The notes below the pieces were generated by a model. The model made no database searches. It was not told the origin of the DNA and was given only the letters and a program-made list of their open reading frames with translations. The position numbers and the translations under genes were made by a program. Below are positions 1-11,249 of a stretch of 64,000 nucleotides of DNA, piece by piece (the first letter of the stretch is position 1; every line of letters begins with the position of its first letter). Source of the DNA: Pyrenula massariospora (taxonomy: Eukaryota > Ascomycota > Eurotiomycetes > Pyrenulales > Pyrenulaceae); assembly GCA_021030905.1 (NCBI GenBank), contig JAGFMI010000024.1:496001-560000 (forward strand). Direction: 5' to 3'.

Positions 1-2
1 AA

Positions 3-764
3 GCCCACCCCGATATCCTCCCGGGCTCTACGAAATCTTACATGACATGGGAGACTGTGGATCCAGAAACCTGGGTGCCCTGGGATTACGTTTGCATACG
101 CGTAGATGCACGCGGTGCAGGAAGATCTGAGGGATACTTGGACATTCTGTCGCCTCGCGAGACTAGAGACTATTACAATGCGATTGAGTGGGCTGGTGTC
201 CAGCCATGGAGCAATGGAAAAGTTGGTCTCTGCGGCATCTCGTACTACGCGATCAATCAATGGGCTGTTGCAGCACTGCAGCCACCACACCTTGCTGCCA
301 TGATACCATGGGAAGGAGCAGCAGACTTCTACAGAGATTTCGGGCGTCATGGGGGCATTTTCTCTAACGCTTTTCTGCAGACCTGGTATCCCAGGCAGAT
401 TGTGTCGATCCAACATGGCAATCCGCAGGCCGTCCAAGATCCATGGCTTCAAAAGTCTGCAAGTGGGGCAGATGTAGAAGCGCTGGACGAAAAAGATCTG
501 TCGACACGTCGCTCCGATCCTGTTCGAGACATTCTCAATCATGAGCTGGATGACGAGTTTTATAAGTCTCGAAGTCCTGATTGGTCAAAAGTGACAGTTC
601 CTTTCATTAGCGCAGCTAGCTGGGCAGGTTTTGGTCTCCATCCGCGAGGAAATTTTGAAGCTTTTACCCAAGCCGCGTCCAAACAGAAATGGCTTGAATG
701 TCACCCAGGACGGCACGAGGAGTGGTTCTATCTTAGCAAGCCCATGGAAATGCAGAGGCGATTC

Positions 765-796
<32 letters not shown>

Positions 797-1550
797 TTGG
801 GCAGACGAGCCCCCGGTCATCTTGAACCTACGGCGAGCATTCAACGACGTCGATTTTGAAACCCGGAAGGAACATGCATGGCCTCTCCTCAGCACAAAAT
901 GGACTGGGATGTATCTCTCGGCATCCCCTCCCTCTCTGCTATGGGAGACAACCAAAGACACCAAATCCATCTCATTTGACGCTCTAGCAGAGCCCATAAC
1001 ATTTCTCTCTCCGCCTCTCTCAAACCCCACCGAGCTCACCGGCCCCCTAAGCGCCAAAATCTTTGCCTCTTCCACAACCACGGACATGGACCTCTTCCTC
1101 ACTCTCCAAGCCTTCTCCCCGAACGGCCGCGAAGTCGCCTTCCAAGGCACCGTCGACCCGCACACCCCGCTCGCCCAGGGCTGGCTGCGTGCCTCACACC
1201 GCAAGCTCGACCCCTCCCGCACCCTCCCCCACCGCCCCTACCACGCCCACGACGAGCTTCAACCCCTCACGCCGGGCAAGGTGTACGAGCTCGACGTCGA
1301 GATCTGGCCGACCAACGTCCTGCTGCCGGCGGGGTTCCGGCTCGCGCTGCAGGTCGGCGGGAGAGACTTTGAGAGGCCGACACCGCCCGATGTGCCGAAC
1401 GAGGCGTGGGTGTCGAGAGGGTCGGGGCCGTTTCTGCACACGCATCCTGAGGATCGACCGGAGGAGATCTTTGGGGGGAGGACGACGATATACACGGGCG
1501 GTGAAAAGACTGCGTCGTCGCTTCTGTTGCCGATCATTGAGAAATACTGA
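3..1550 (+). CDS. CocE/NonD-type serine hydrolase (X-Pro dipeptidyl-peptidase S15 family), 5' end cut
   Basis: The frame is open to the left edge, so the true start lies outside the window; the visible part is 515 residues. An alpha/beta-hydrolase domain comes first, with DARGAGRSEG and the nucleophile elbow GLCGISYYA. The acid/histidine region follows, with ELDDEFYKSRSPDW and HEEWF just before FFDYFLKGEE. A C-terminal jelly-roll half follows, as in CocE-type acylases and esterases. The usual elbow is GxSYxG; here the last glycine is alanine. Members cleave esters or amides of small acyl substrates; the substrate cannot be told from sequence. No signal peptide can be judged because the start is missing. 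The frame choice is certain because codon use and domain order agree throughout. The family call is known biology; the substrate is open. Confidence 0.9.
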
Positions 1551-2622
1551 TCTAAAGACTTGGTTCTTAAGAAAACCATTTCGTTATATTGTACATACAT
1601 TCCTTTTGAAAAGTCATGCCATACACCTTCATAAAACTACCATCTATCTCACGGGGCTCCTGCACACTCGCCTCCTGTTCTATATCTTATACTAAATCTC
1701 CAACGAGTAAGCAGTCACTCTTTTAGTCTATCACTCCTAGTATATATCGGAAGTCTTCTTTAGCAGCACAATAAAAATCTTTGAGTACACGGACAGTTAA
1801 AAACCACATTATCACTCCTTTCTACTCCCCATCAACCCAATCACTAGTCTAGTCCAGTACATAGACTACCGTGTCGTGTTGTATAAACCTTCACCCCTCC
1901 CAAAACCCCTTCCCTTCCCGCACAAGCCTCCCCCCCTCCTTCCATCTCATCCACAGCCTAACCTACACCAACCCACATCGCGAAAATAACTTAGAACCAA
2001 AACCCCTCTCACCCTCCTACACATACACGCGGGCAGGCGGGCGGGCGGTGTCTACGCTCGAAGAACAAAGTACATCATTGTGACGAGCTGGGCTGCCCGG
2101 AACCGGACGTCCCTCGTGCCTGCATAAATGCCAGGGTGTCTTGGTAGGAGAACGTGGATGCAACGCAACGCAACTTCGGTAGCGATGGTGATGGCGATGC
2201 GTCCGTGTGGAAGACGCAAACTCGGCAGGGCAGCGCAACGCAAAGGCGAGATGTTCACTGTAGTACAACACAGTCTAAGGAAAGGAAAAGAAAGCGAAAA
2301 GGTAGAGGAGGAGGGTAGTTATCGTTGTAGTTTATGGGTGTGTAAGTACAGGTACAGAGGAAGTTTGGCTTTCAAGAAAACAAAATCTAGCAGAACATAT
2401 CGATCAATCGCTCCAGTAGTGAGCCGGCTTCCACGCGCCCCAGGATGATGAGTACCTAGGTAGGTATGCTTCGCCAAATCCTGAACTTCTCACCGATCCC
2501 CCGCCACGCCACTCCGCTCTACCAGACTGACCGACTCTGCATATCCTGTCATCTTACAAGCCGCCGCCGCCACCACCACCGAGGTTTCTCCCAAAAAGAT
2601 CCCCCTCGTCTTCCCCCAGCTC
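1551..2622. other. intergenic, no gene seen
   Basis: This stretch lies between the hydrolase stop and the 3' end of the RRM gene. It is C-rich and pyrimidine-rich around 1870-2000. It holds only short open frames without start context or recognisable motifs. It probably contains both 3' untranslated regions, since the flanking genes converge. Confidence 0.6.
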
Positions 2623-3759
2623 TTACCTCATGGAAGACTTGCTATAGTCCACCCTCAGCTTCCGCCCGTAGACTTCCTTCTCCTTCAGCTCCTCCATCGC
2701 ATTGACCGCGCTCTGCACATCGAGAAAGTCCGCGTGGGCGAATCCTCGTGGCTGGCCCGTGCGACGATCGATGGCGACGCGCACGTCGATGACGTTCTTG
2801 ACCGAGCGGAACAGCTGGTTCAAATCTCGGTCCGTCATCTCGAAGGACATGTTTCCGATGAAGAGGGTTTTGGAGGGAGGGTTCTTTGGCTGGTTGTTGG
2901 GGTCATTGCGTTCGACAAAGGTTTTGCTGGTGAAGGCGGCGTACGCGACAGCCAGACGGCGGCCTTCGAAGACGGACATGTGCATGGCCTCGATCGCCGC
3001 GGTGGCGGATTCGACGGATTCGAAGTCAACGTAGCCGAATCTGGACAATCACAAAGTCAGAGATGAAATACAAGAAGCGCAATCGAAGCATTACCCTTTG
3101 CTGAGACCACGAGCATCTCTTACGAGACGCGCTTTGGCAACAGCGCCAAATTTGCCGAACTCCTTCTGAAGATCGGCTTCTGTGACGTCAAAGAAGAGGT
3201 TGCCGACATAGACTGTAGATTTTGGCTCAAAGCGTTGGTTTGACGCAGGGGATTGATAGCGGCCAACGCTTCCAGCTTCCAATATGTCCGATGTCTTCTC
3301 CTTTATCGTGTCCACGGCTTCTCCAATGGCTGAGGTTGACTCATGTGAGAGGTCAGGGTTCGCCCGGGCGGAGTCATTAGCAGGTGACGAGGTAGCAGGG
3401 TCAGTCGAGTTCCAGCTCTGGGTATCTTCGACAGTGCGTTCCTCGGGTTCTGTGGTCGAGGTGGCACCTTCGGAGGAGCTTGCTTGCTGGGGCGCTTCGG
3501 TACTGGCATCCTCTTGCATGGCATTTTCAATCTCTGCATCGGGTGTAGGCTCAACATCTTGTATAGGAGCATCTTCCTTTGCTTCCTCTTGAGCTTCGCT
3601 GCTCGCCCATCTTCGTGGGAAAGTGACAAGGGCTGATTTGTAGGGTTGACGACGAGCTGGAAGAGAGACGGATGTTGTGAGAGTCCTTAACCTGGGTGCG
3701 GAAACGACAGAAGAGTATTGGGAAAGAGCACGAACAGCAGTTCGCCGAAGAGCAAACAT
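2623..3759 (-). CDS. mitochondrial RNA-binding protein with two RRM domains
   Basis: There are two exons, 3759-3095 and 3040-2623. The 54-base intron has donor GTAATG and acceptor CCAG; the join is 1083 bases, 360 residues. The start at 3759 gives MFALRRTAVRALSQYSS, an Arg/Ser-rich amphipathic end typical of a mitochondrial presequence; an upstream in-frame ATG at 3795 would hide it. An acidic, Ser/Thr/Glu-rich linker follows. RRM1 spans about 180-255, with RNP2 VYVGNL and RNP1 KGFGYVDF built across the intron. RRM2 spans about 279-354, with LFIGNM and GFAHADF. The protein probably binds RNA in the mitochondrial matrix; the RNA target is unknown. The stop codon TAA sits inside AGGTAAGA, which looks like a splice donor, so a short extra 3' exon is possible. 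Confidence 0.85.
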
Positions 3760-4785
3760 GGTGTGTAATGGAAGAGGCGGAAAAGAAGTGGTCAATTGGA
3801 AGAGTGAGGATGTGAGGACTCGCCGACAGAAAAAAATGGACGCTCGAAATTATCATTAGGAGCCGATCGGCGAAAAGAAGCCATCCCTATTTGGGGATAG
3901 ATAATCTTGGCGCAAAATAAGCCTGGATACGGCATCGTCACGTATGCACACTTCATGAAGACCTTTCGTACATCAAAGTCGCACCGTTCAAAACTCGAAC
4001 GAGCAAAATCCCATCTTGTCGCTGAAATCTTTCGGGTCTTAAAATTGCAAGAGTTTATCCGCGTCAGCCCTCATTCCATAGCCTCTGAGTTCAAAGAGGC
4101 TAGTTAGATCCGATAGTATGATTGATGACTCTCCTTTACAAGGGCTGGAATCCTTCTTCATACTACCCTGTATGAATGAGTAAAGAACTTCGATGCTTTT
4201 AACATGAGCACGTCTAGTCTAGCTTCTACAAGTTTTGTTTGCTTTAGGTGGGTATGCCCACGTGATTGGCCTCCTGCCCTGGATCATGAGACCTGGTAGA
4301 TGATGGCATTTCAGCGCCGGTGGGCGGCCGTAGGAACAATAATTCTCTTCAAAGAACGTTTAAGATTTTTTTGTTTGCTTTCGCATAGTTCTGTCTCATA
4401 TCTGCAATGCGTTCCTCCGTCTCTTTATCACCTAAAACATGTCTTCTGTTTCTCTTGATTCCAATTATACACATGAACACCTGATGCTTTCGCCTTAACA
4501 AAGTACACCTGACTTCCAAGAACAAAGTCCCTTGACAGCCTCATCCGCAACATGTTCCGTACTCGCATGTGCTGCAAGGTCTCGAGATACCATGACTTTG
4601 TAGGCATTATCACCATGACTAGTCTCACGGGAATATTATCACGAACAATGGAATCTCCCCCTAAGCTCTCTCCACTTCTTGGTCAAGGTTCTTCCAGACC
4701 CAACAGCATGCAAGCTGCGACAGTTTTGTTTGCAGAGAGAGAAGCGACAATCAGATCCTAGACACTGCCTCAAAACATCGCATCA
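3760..4785. other. intergenic, no gene seen
   Basis: This lies between divergently read genes, so it should carry both promoters. Short frames occur at 3907-4107 and 4428-4628, but they lack family motifs or coding-like codon use. I see no repeat. Confidence 0.6.
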
Positions 4786-5490
4786 ATGGCACCATCTACA
4801 AAAGAAGACAGCAAAGGCAAATGCCCCAGCTCTCCCCGAGCCAACTCTCAAGATCCACGCCAACAAGAACCCTCCCACTACCGCAAAATCTCCATCAGAC
4901 TCCGCTTCTCAACAGCCCTAGCCCGCGCCATGTGCTTCCCGAGCAAAGTCGAAATCCACCGCGGCGACTCCCAACCGGCGCGCCACAAATCCGACAGCAT
5001 CTACGTCGTCAGAAACAACAACTCCAACTCCAGACCGCGATACGTCCGCGTCCCAACCACCGTCAAGAAGCCCGAAGCACCCGCATACTCCTCTCCCCGC
5101 TCGGCACCTTCCTCTCCCCGCCCACCCCCATCCTCCCCAGTCATCATCCACACAGAACACCCCCATCCCGTTTCCCCCCCGATCGACCCAGACACATTAA
5201 GAGAAGCCGCCCAACGCGAACAAGAAGCCGCAGAAGCGCAGCGCAGAAAGAAACTCGAGAAGCTCGAAGAACTAGAAATCGAGATCGCCATCCTCCGCAG
5301 CGGCGCGGACAAGACGCACCTCTACGACTCGTCGAAGCAGGCGCAGCCCACGCTCCGGCCGGCGATCCGGCGGCCGAATACGTATGCTGGTGGTGGTGGT
5401 GGGGAGCCGGGGAGGTATTATGAAAGGGAGGCGGTGTATTGTACGGAGGGGTTTGACTTCGTGGTGAGGAGGCCGAGGGTGAGGTTTTGA
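4786..5490 (+). CDS. hypothetical Pro/Ser-rich protein with a short coiled coil
   Basis: This is a single-exon frame of 234 residues that I do not recognise. The first 60 residues are polar and basic. Residues 80-140 are rich in proline and serine, with repeated SSPR and PPSSP-type units. Residues about 145-178 form a charged helix, likely a short coiled coil (REAAQREQEAAEAQRRKK and onward). The end is Gly-rich, then FDFVVRRPRVRF. There is no signal peptide or membrane segment. Coding is supported by a strong C/G preference at third codon positions in this frame only; the two overlapping frames read as shadows. The start could also be the internal ATG at residue 49 (MCFPSK). The frame converges with PEX5. 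Confidence 0.65.
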   Translation: MAPSTKEDSKGKCPSSPRANSQDPRQQEPSHYRKISIRLRFSTALARAMCFPSKVEIHRGDSQPARHKSDSIYVVRNNNSNSRPRYVRVPTTVKKPEAPAYSSPRSAPSSPRPPPSSPVIIHTEHPHPVSPPIDPDTLREAAQREQEAAEAQRRKKLEKLEELEIEIAILRSGADKTHLYDSSKQAQPTLRPAIRRPNTYAGGGGGEPGRYYEREAVYCTEGFDFVVRRPRVRF

Positions 5491-5964
5491 AGGGGGTCAT
5501 TCTGGAGGGAGGGGGTAATGGTTCGGGATACGTTGTGATGGGTGGCGGGTGCCAGAAGGGCAGGGGTTTGATGTGGTTGTTCTAGCGCTTGCATTGTTTC
5601 GTGCTCCAACATTGAAGTTTGCAGTGAGGAACGACTTAGTAATCATAGGTGCCATAGTCCGAGTGGGCTGGATCTCTCTCATTGCCCGGCGTTGACAGAA
5701 TACGCTACACGTCCAGGATCATCGTCGATGGATCCAAACATCCTCTCTAATTCACGTCGCCGCCATACAAAGGGCGCTTCCCGACTACCACTATATGCTT
5801 GCTCGCATGCTCTACTGTGCTCGTCATATTCCCATTTCCCTCTATGATAAATGCCATTAGCAAAACCTGGCCAAAGTCATCTACAAGCCCAGCATCTCAA
5901 AATCCGAAAAACCCAACCCTTTCTTTCCCTTTTTACATACCTATATACATCCCGCAACTGCAGC
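5491..5964. other. intergenic between convergent genes
   Basis: The stretch holds the two 3' ends and nothing else that I can recognise. Confidence 0.5.
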
Positions 5965-7982
5965 CTAAAACTCAAATTCCCTCCGAAACTCCTCCAACCC
6001 CATCCCCACACTCACCTTCTCGCTCAAGTCCCTCCTCCCCATCCCGCTAAACGCCCGCCGCAACGTCTCGTAGATATTGCTGCTCTCGTTACTATGAATC
6101 ACCCTCTCCAGATCCTCCTCGCTCATCCCGTCTCCCCCACCACCGCCTACAATCTCCCTCGCGCGCTCCCGCCCGTTCTCCTCGACGACGCGGTGCATCG
6201 CCAGCGCGCCGAGCAGGTGCTGCGCGGCCTCCGGGTAGCACCCGATGTTGATGCAGCTCACGCCCAGATTGTAGCGAGCGCGCACGAAGTTCGGGTTGAG
6301 CTGCAGGGCGCGCTCGTAGGCGGCGATGGCGTCCTCGCTGCGGCCGCTGTTGGCGAGGGTGGCGCCGAGGCGGTTCCACAGCAGGTGCACGTCGCGCGCG
6401 TTGTTGGTGGAGCCCTGCTCGCGGCTGGCGAGGGCCGCGTTGAAGCAGTCGACGGCTTTCTCGTACTCTTCGGCGCCGTAGAAGAGCACGCCCAGGCCGA
6501 CTTGGACGTCCGGGTCCAAGGTGGGGCCGGAGGGGGAGAGCTGGGCGGCGCGGATGAAGAGTTGGGTGACGCGGTCGTGGAGGATGTTGCGTTCGGTGAA
6601 GCCGAAGTCGGAGGGGTTTTCGGCGGTGGGGAGCTCCGAGGGGTCGATGACGGAGGGGTATTTGGTCGCGAGCCAGCGTTCGAGCGTGCGGAAGGCGAGG
6701 CTGTCGTAGCCTTCGTTTGTGTAACTGACGGAGAGGCCGAGGAGGGCGTCGAGGTTTGTGGGGTCGAGTTCTTTGGCGCGTTCTAGAGCGCGTATCGCGG
6801 GGGTCTCTTTTTCGTTTTGCGCCTGCGAGTGGCCGAGGAGTTGCCAGGCGGTGGCGTGGGTCGAATCGCGTTGGACGGCGGCTTCGAAGGCGAGGGAGGC
6901 GAGGGAGAGGTTGCCGTTGCTGTTGAGGATGGCAAGGCCTTCGGCGAATGGGTCGGGGTGGGTGACAAAGGGGTTCTGAGGTTCGAATTGGTAGGTGCCT
7001 GTTGGTGGGGATTCGCGGAGGTAGGAGGAGTGGTTCTGGAAGTCGTCGCTGTTTGCGAGGAAACTATCGAAATCGAAGTTTTCTAGGGTACTATCTTCTT
7101 GCTTAGCCATCTGTTCTTGTTCAAGCCTACATTTTCTAACGTTTTCCTCGTTCATTTGATCCAAGAGCTTCAATTGTAAATGATACTCTTCTAGGGCTTT
7201 GAGACGATTGGTGAGTACTGACCCGTCCATATCATGTAATTCCCGCTCCATCGCCGCAGCAGCCTCATCAGACAGATTTGACTGTTGCTCCGTTTCCAGA
7301 GCGGCAAATTGCTCCTCCCAATTGGAGTCATCAAGCTCTACCATCCTTGATTTACCCTTGTCGACTGTCTCTTCGTTTCGTTGTTGTGGCTGCTGCATTA
7401 ACGGAGAGTGATATGAGGGCATCCCCATCCCTCCCATGTATCCCATTCCCAGTGGTCGTTGATAGCCATTCGTGTAAGATGAGGATTGCGTAACAGGACT
7501 GGACGCTCTTTGGACCGAGACATGGTTTGGTTGTTGAAACCGTGCGAATTCAGCAGGGCTGAACCCATTCGGCTTTGTACTTCCACCTCGAGGAGCTGAA
7601 AAGGCTGCCTCCATTCTTGCTTGCTCTCCAGGATCGAATTCAGCCGCCCAGCCCGGCGAGTTTGACCGGTGCTGGAAATTTGGGAGCGCGTTGCGCATCT
7701 GATCCATCTCGAAAGGCTGCGCCGCTGGGACTCCCGGTTGTTGGAGAAATTCATTCATCATCTGCCCCAGCTTAGCCGATGACAAGACCCAGAAAAAGGC
7801 ATGGTTTTTCTCCCTACCTTATCCGATGGCGCTCCTTTTGTGCGTATGCTTTCCTGGAGACCGCCAGGGCCTCGACCGACCAGGCGGTCTCTCTGTAGTG
7901 TTTTGTCATCCTGCACATGCTTTGTGAATTGCGTAAGTGGATTCCCAGCCGTTGAGCATTCAGGACCACTCAAAAAAGACAT
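5965..7982 (-). CDS. PEX5: peroxisomal targeting signal 1 receptor PEX5
   Basis: There are two exons, 7982-7818 and 7761-5965. The 56-base intron has donor GTAGGG, branch GCTAAGC and acceptor GGCAG; the product is 653 residues, the usual fungal length. The receptor binds PTS1 (SKL-type) cargo in the cytosol and docks at the peroxisome. The N-terminus MSFLSGPECSTAGNPL carries the conserved Cys (residue 9) that is monoubiquitinated during recycling. Two WxxxF-type docking motifs are visible, WAAEF at about 93 and WEEQF at about 203. The C-terminal half, about 320-600, consists of TPR repeats, including the LLGHSQAQNEKE and AIAAYERALQLNPNF units. A second ATG opens the large exon, but starting there would lose the conserved Cys segment. 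Large antisense frames over this gene are shadows. Confidence 0.96.
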
Positions 7983-8842
7983 AATCGAGCTATTTGGGAG
8001 GCAGGAGGAAGTGTGCTGACCCGGAGGCTTTTGTTGCTACCTCTGCGCAAAACAAGTGCTAACCGTTACCTAGTAGTTCAGCTATCCAGAAGTGCGGCGA
8101 ACCTAGGCTGGCCACCGTCGTCATTCCCGAGGCACTTCCTACCATTTCACGTGATCATTTCCAAGGGTTCGGCTTGGCGGGCTTGGTTAGCGCCAGACGA
8201 ATCCCACTTCGTTATGATCTTAATAGACTATGATACAAGTGAAATTCTACAATGCTCGAGGGTTATGCCTAGGTATCTGCTATGACAGCTCTCGCCCGTT
8301 TCCTAATCAGAGGTTGCCATTCTGGCTCCAGCTTATCGATCATTCGTAAGTTGCTAGAGCCAGCACCGCCTTTTCCCGACGCTGTTTAGCGGCTCCCGAT
8401 CGAGCATAACTATCTTGCCTGACAATCCTATCAATGTGGCGTTGTACCCGTGATGTCAGAATACGCCCTTTGGCCTCAGAGTGCCGACACAAGGTTCTTG
8501 AGTTACTTCAACGAAGCTTATCAACACAAATACGTCTCAAAGATCATTTCCTGTTCGCCCAAGATTTGTAGCTACGAAACGAAAGATATCTTTCAAAAGT
8601 ACTTCCCGATATATCACGTCATTCCAGGGAGCGATCGATACGTCCCGCTCTAGGTTTAGGAGATACTTGCAGGTATAATCGGTGTTCGTGTTGACTGCTC
8701 CAATGTAGGGTATGAGACTATGCTGAACTGTATGGCTGAGCTCGCTTAGGTAAGAGCCTGTGCTCTTCGGTGTATCAAAGACCCGTCGAAGAATACCTCA
8801 TTTTTGACGAGGATCGCTTTTGCCCATCAACCGCTCCGCAAT
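7983..8842. other. intergenic between divergent genes
   Basis: This should hold the promoters of PEX5 and of the isochorismatase-like gene. Small frames at 8013-8285 and 8450-8653 show no motif. Confidence 0.5.
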
Positions 8843-9451
8843 ATGGCCTCTCTCAAGTCTCACCCGGCGCTGCTGATCATCGATATGCAGAATGGCTTTT
8901 GCCATGCATCCGGGAGCTTTAGCAAGATTGGCATGCCCGTGTCACGCCAGGCAGCTATCATACCAAGCATCAGACACCTGGGAGATGTGTGCCGCGCTTA
9001 CGGTATTCCAGTCTTCTACACCCAGACCGGCTTCGCTGAGGACTATTCGGACGCAGGCATCGCCGAGGACGAGTTGCCAGGGTTGAAGAACGCGAAAGGC
9101 TTCATACGGGGCACGTGGGATGCTGAGATCGTCGATGAGCTCAAACCCCAACCAAATGACGAGGTGGTGCGAAAGACAAGAAATAACGCATTCTGGCAGA
9201 CCGGGTTCGAGCAGCGCTTGGCCGAGAAAGGTATCAATCAGATCATTGCGACCGGCGTTGCAACCAACATTTGCGTCGAGTCCACGGTGCGCGACGCACG
9301 TTCTTACGGCTTCCACGCCCTGACAGTGAGCGACGGCACAGCAACGCTAAGCGATCAGTTACAGGAGGCGAGCATGATCAATCTGAAGTTTTTTGGAGGC
9401 ACCATCACGGTGCAGGCGCTGGAAGCAGAGCTACAGGAACGAAATAAGTAG
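8843..9451 (+). CDS. isochorismatase-like cysteine hydrolase
   Basis: This is a single exon of 202 residues, a normal length for the family. The start at 8843 (MASLKSHPALL) fits family N-termini; the open frame goes 13 codons further up, but without need. The catalytic triad is visible: Asp in LLIIDMQNGF, Lys in VVRKTRNNAF, and Cys in GVATNICVES, with the usual cis-peptide just before it (GVAT). Family members split C-N or ether bonds of small substrates such as nicotinamide, ureidoacrylate, biuret or isochorismate. Residues after the Cys (VRDARSYGF) resemble the amidohydrolase branch. There is no targeting signal, so it is likely cytosolic. The exact substrate is not readable. Confidence 0.92.
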   Translation: MASLKSHPALLIIDMQNGFCHASGSFSKIGMPVSRQAAIIPSIRHLGDVCRAYGIPVFYTQTGFAEDYSDAGIAEDELPGLKNAKGFIRGTWDAEIVDELKPQPNDEVVRKTRNNAFWQTGFEQRLAEKGINQIIATGVATNICVESTVRDARSYGFHALTVSDGTATLSDQLQEASMINLKFFGGTITVQALEAELQERNK

Positions 9452-9639
9452 CCAGGACTGTAGTTGCCACAGACACTGGAGACTTTACTCCACATCACCT
9501 TTACCCTAACATCACCAATGTGCTTGCGGCGCTCTCAGCCTCGTAATTCGCAATATCAGCATGCATGCCAAACCTTCTGCCCCCGCTACAAATAGACGTA
9601 CTCATCAGACACATGTTCCTAATGGCCATTATTTTAACA

Positions 9640-10285
9640 ATCAAAACTCCTAGCCTCGAAATGTCCGCCAGCGAGGAGCTCTCCCCAGCCGACGAAAAGC
9701 CACCCCCTAACACCGCTCTCGAGCCACGGCCGTCTCCCAACCCGATATCACCCACGACTTCTGCACCCGGATCTTATAGCACTTAAACCCCCTCCACCAC
9801 CGCGATCCTTGCTCGCCCAACAATGCCTTTTCCCATCCCATCGCCATTGACCTCCTCTGGCTCGCCGCCCGCGACGCCAGCGCTCCGCTCTTCTGCTACC
9901 TCCTCCTCACGCGCCACCCCTCCCTTCTTAGCACTGAGGCAGACAACTACGAGCGCATCCTTCTCGTCGCCCTCCTAACCCCAACGATGTAAACGTCGAA
10001 ATCTAGCAAATCATCCTGGAGCACATCCCGCGCTGGAACGCTTGCGAGTTCCGCGGACACTACGGGTACGTGGTTGAGCTGGCGGGCGGGCTTGGGAGCC
10101 CGGAGATGCCGCAGCTTTTTGCTGTAAATTTGCGGTGTCAAAGCTCCGTAAAAGGGGGGTCTTTAGGAAAATACAGAATGTAAATTAAGCCGAAATCATT
10201 ACTAGAGACCGCTAAGAAGAGAAATAAACGTAAAAGCAGCGAGGGACCGGCAGCGAAGGCACCTAAAAAGCAGCGCTAGTTAGAG
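9640..10285 (+). pseudogene. decayed coding stretch of unknown origin
   Basis: Coding-like pieces appear in different frames: a Ser/Pro-rich piece at 9661-9780, a hydrophobic piece at about 9840-9990 (IAIDLLWLAARD), and a piece at about 10020-10130 (EHIPRWNACEFRG). A final basic tail at about 10200-10279 contains AKKRNKRK and PKKQR before a stop. No frame is open throughout. The basic tail resembles the ends of some fungal DDE transposases, but I see no catalytic part and no terminal repeats. It could equally be a dead host gene joined to a transposon scrap. Confidence 0.3.
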
Positions 10286-10289
10286 CCCT

Positions 10290-11249
10290 TGGCTTAATAT
10301 GGCTAGTGCTCCCATGGTTCTCGTTTTAACGATGATAGGTTAAGCTGAGCGTCGCCTCTGGCTTCTGAGACTCACAAAAATGTCCTGGAATTTAATCAGC
10401 ATGGATGATTTAAAAGTGATTTCAACATACGCTGAACTCTTCCCTGGAAACGTGGCTTTGAGTAGGGGCTGCGTTGAGGCGATTGCTCCAACAACCGGCC
10501 TGGCCGATGCTTGCAAGGGGTGAGAGCAGGGCGAATCGCTTCAGGCTGTGCACAAATCCCTTGACTGGTACGTCCCAACTTATGGTGTCGCGAATGCCGA
10601 CAGTAGTCCTTCAAAGTGGTCAATGAGTGACTCGACGGCCACCTATCCTCCTTTATAATTACGCTCTGGAGTGACTTTGCAGTGAGGTGCAGCAATATCT
10701 GTGACCACTACACAGGTATGCCCCTATATTATAGAGAGATACTTAGTCTCGAAGAGACGAGGTCACCCGATTACATATTTCGTGAGCTTAATAGGATATT
10801 AGGGAGGTGTGTATGCGTGATTTAATTTTCTTGGTATGCCTTTCGAACAGATTAATCACAAACGATAAATATGCCAGGTGGCTAGCGACATTTACCCACC
10901 GATGCCTGATCCATTTAGAACAACATTTCTTTTTGGTGGCAACACTTTACGCTATATTTTAGCTTTTTACGTGCGTTGGGAATCGCGTCCATATATCTCA
11001 TTCTCAGATGTATTCTTCCGCTCAAAGTGGATACCTGACCAGTAATGCCTACCCCAGCTTTCACAATGTGACTGCGGCAACTGTGTCGCGGTTGGTGGTG
11101 GGTAATCGCAGGCAAGCCCACTTTGTGTGTGCACAGCTCCTCGAAAGTAGACTTGTCATAGTCTAGCAACTAATCACCTTGCCTGCTTGATCACCGTTAA
11201 TTGCTCTTTTCTAGCACCTAGGAATTGCCAATGATTTCTTCTAAACGAC
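10290..11249. other. intergenic, AT-rich in part
   Basis: Only short frames occur (10396-10695, 10915-11169), without motifs. The stretch ends in the promoter of the metallopeptidase-like gene. Confidence 0.5.

Noticed and set aside
3907-4107. 66-residue plus-strand frame
   Set aside because: Non-coding composition, no motif, and it sits in a promoter region.
5851-6786. 311-residue plus-strand frame
   Set aside because: It is antisense to the TPR half of PEX5 and its composition mirrors that gene; no motif of its own.
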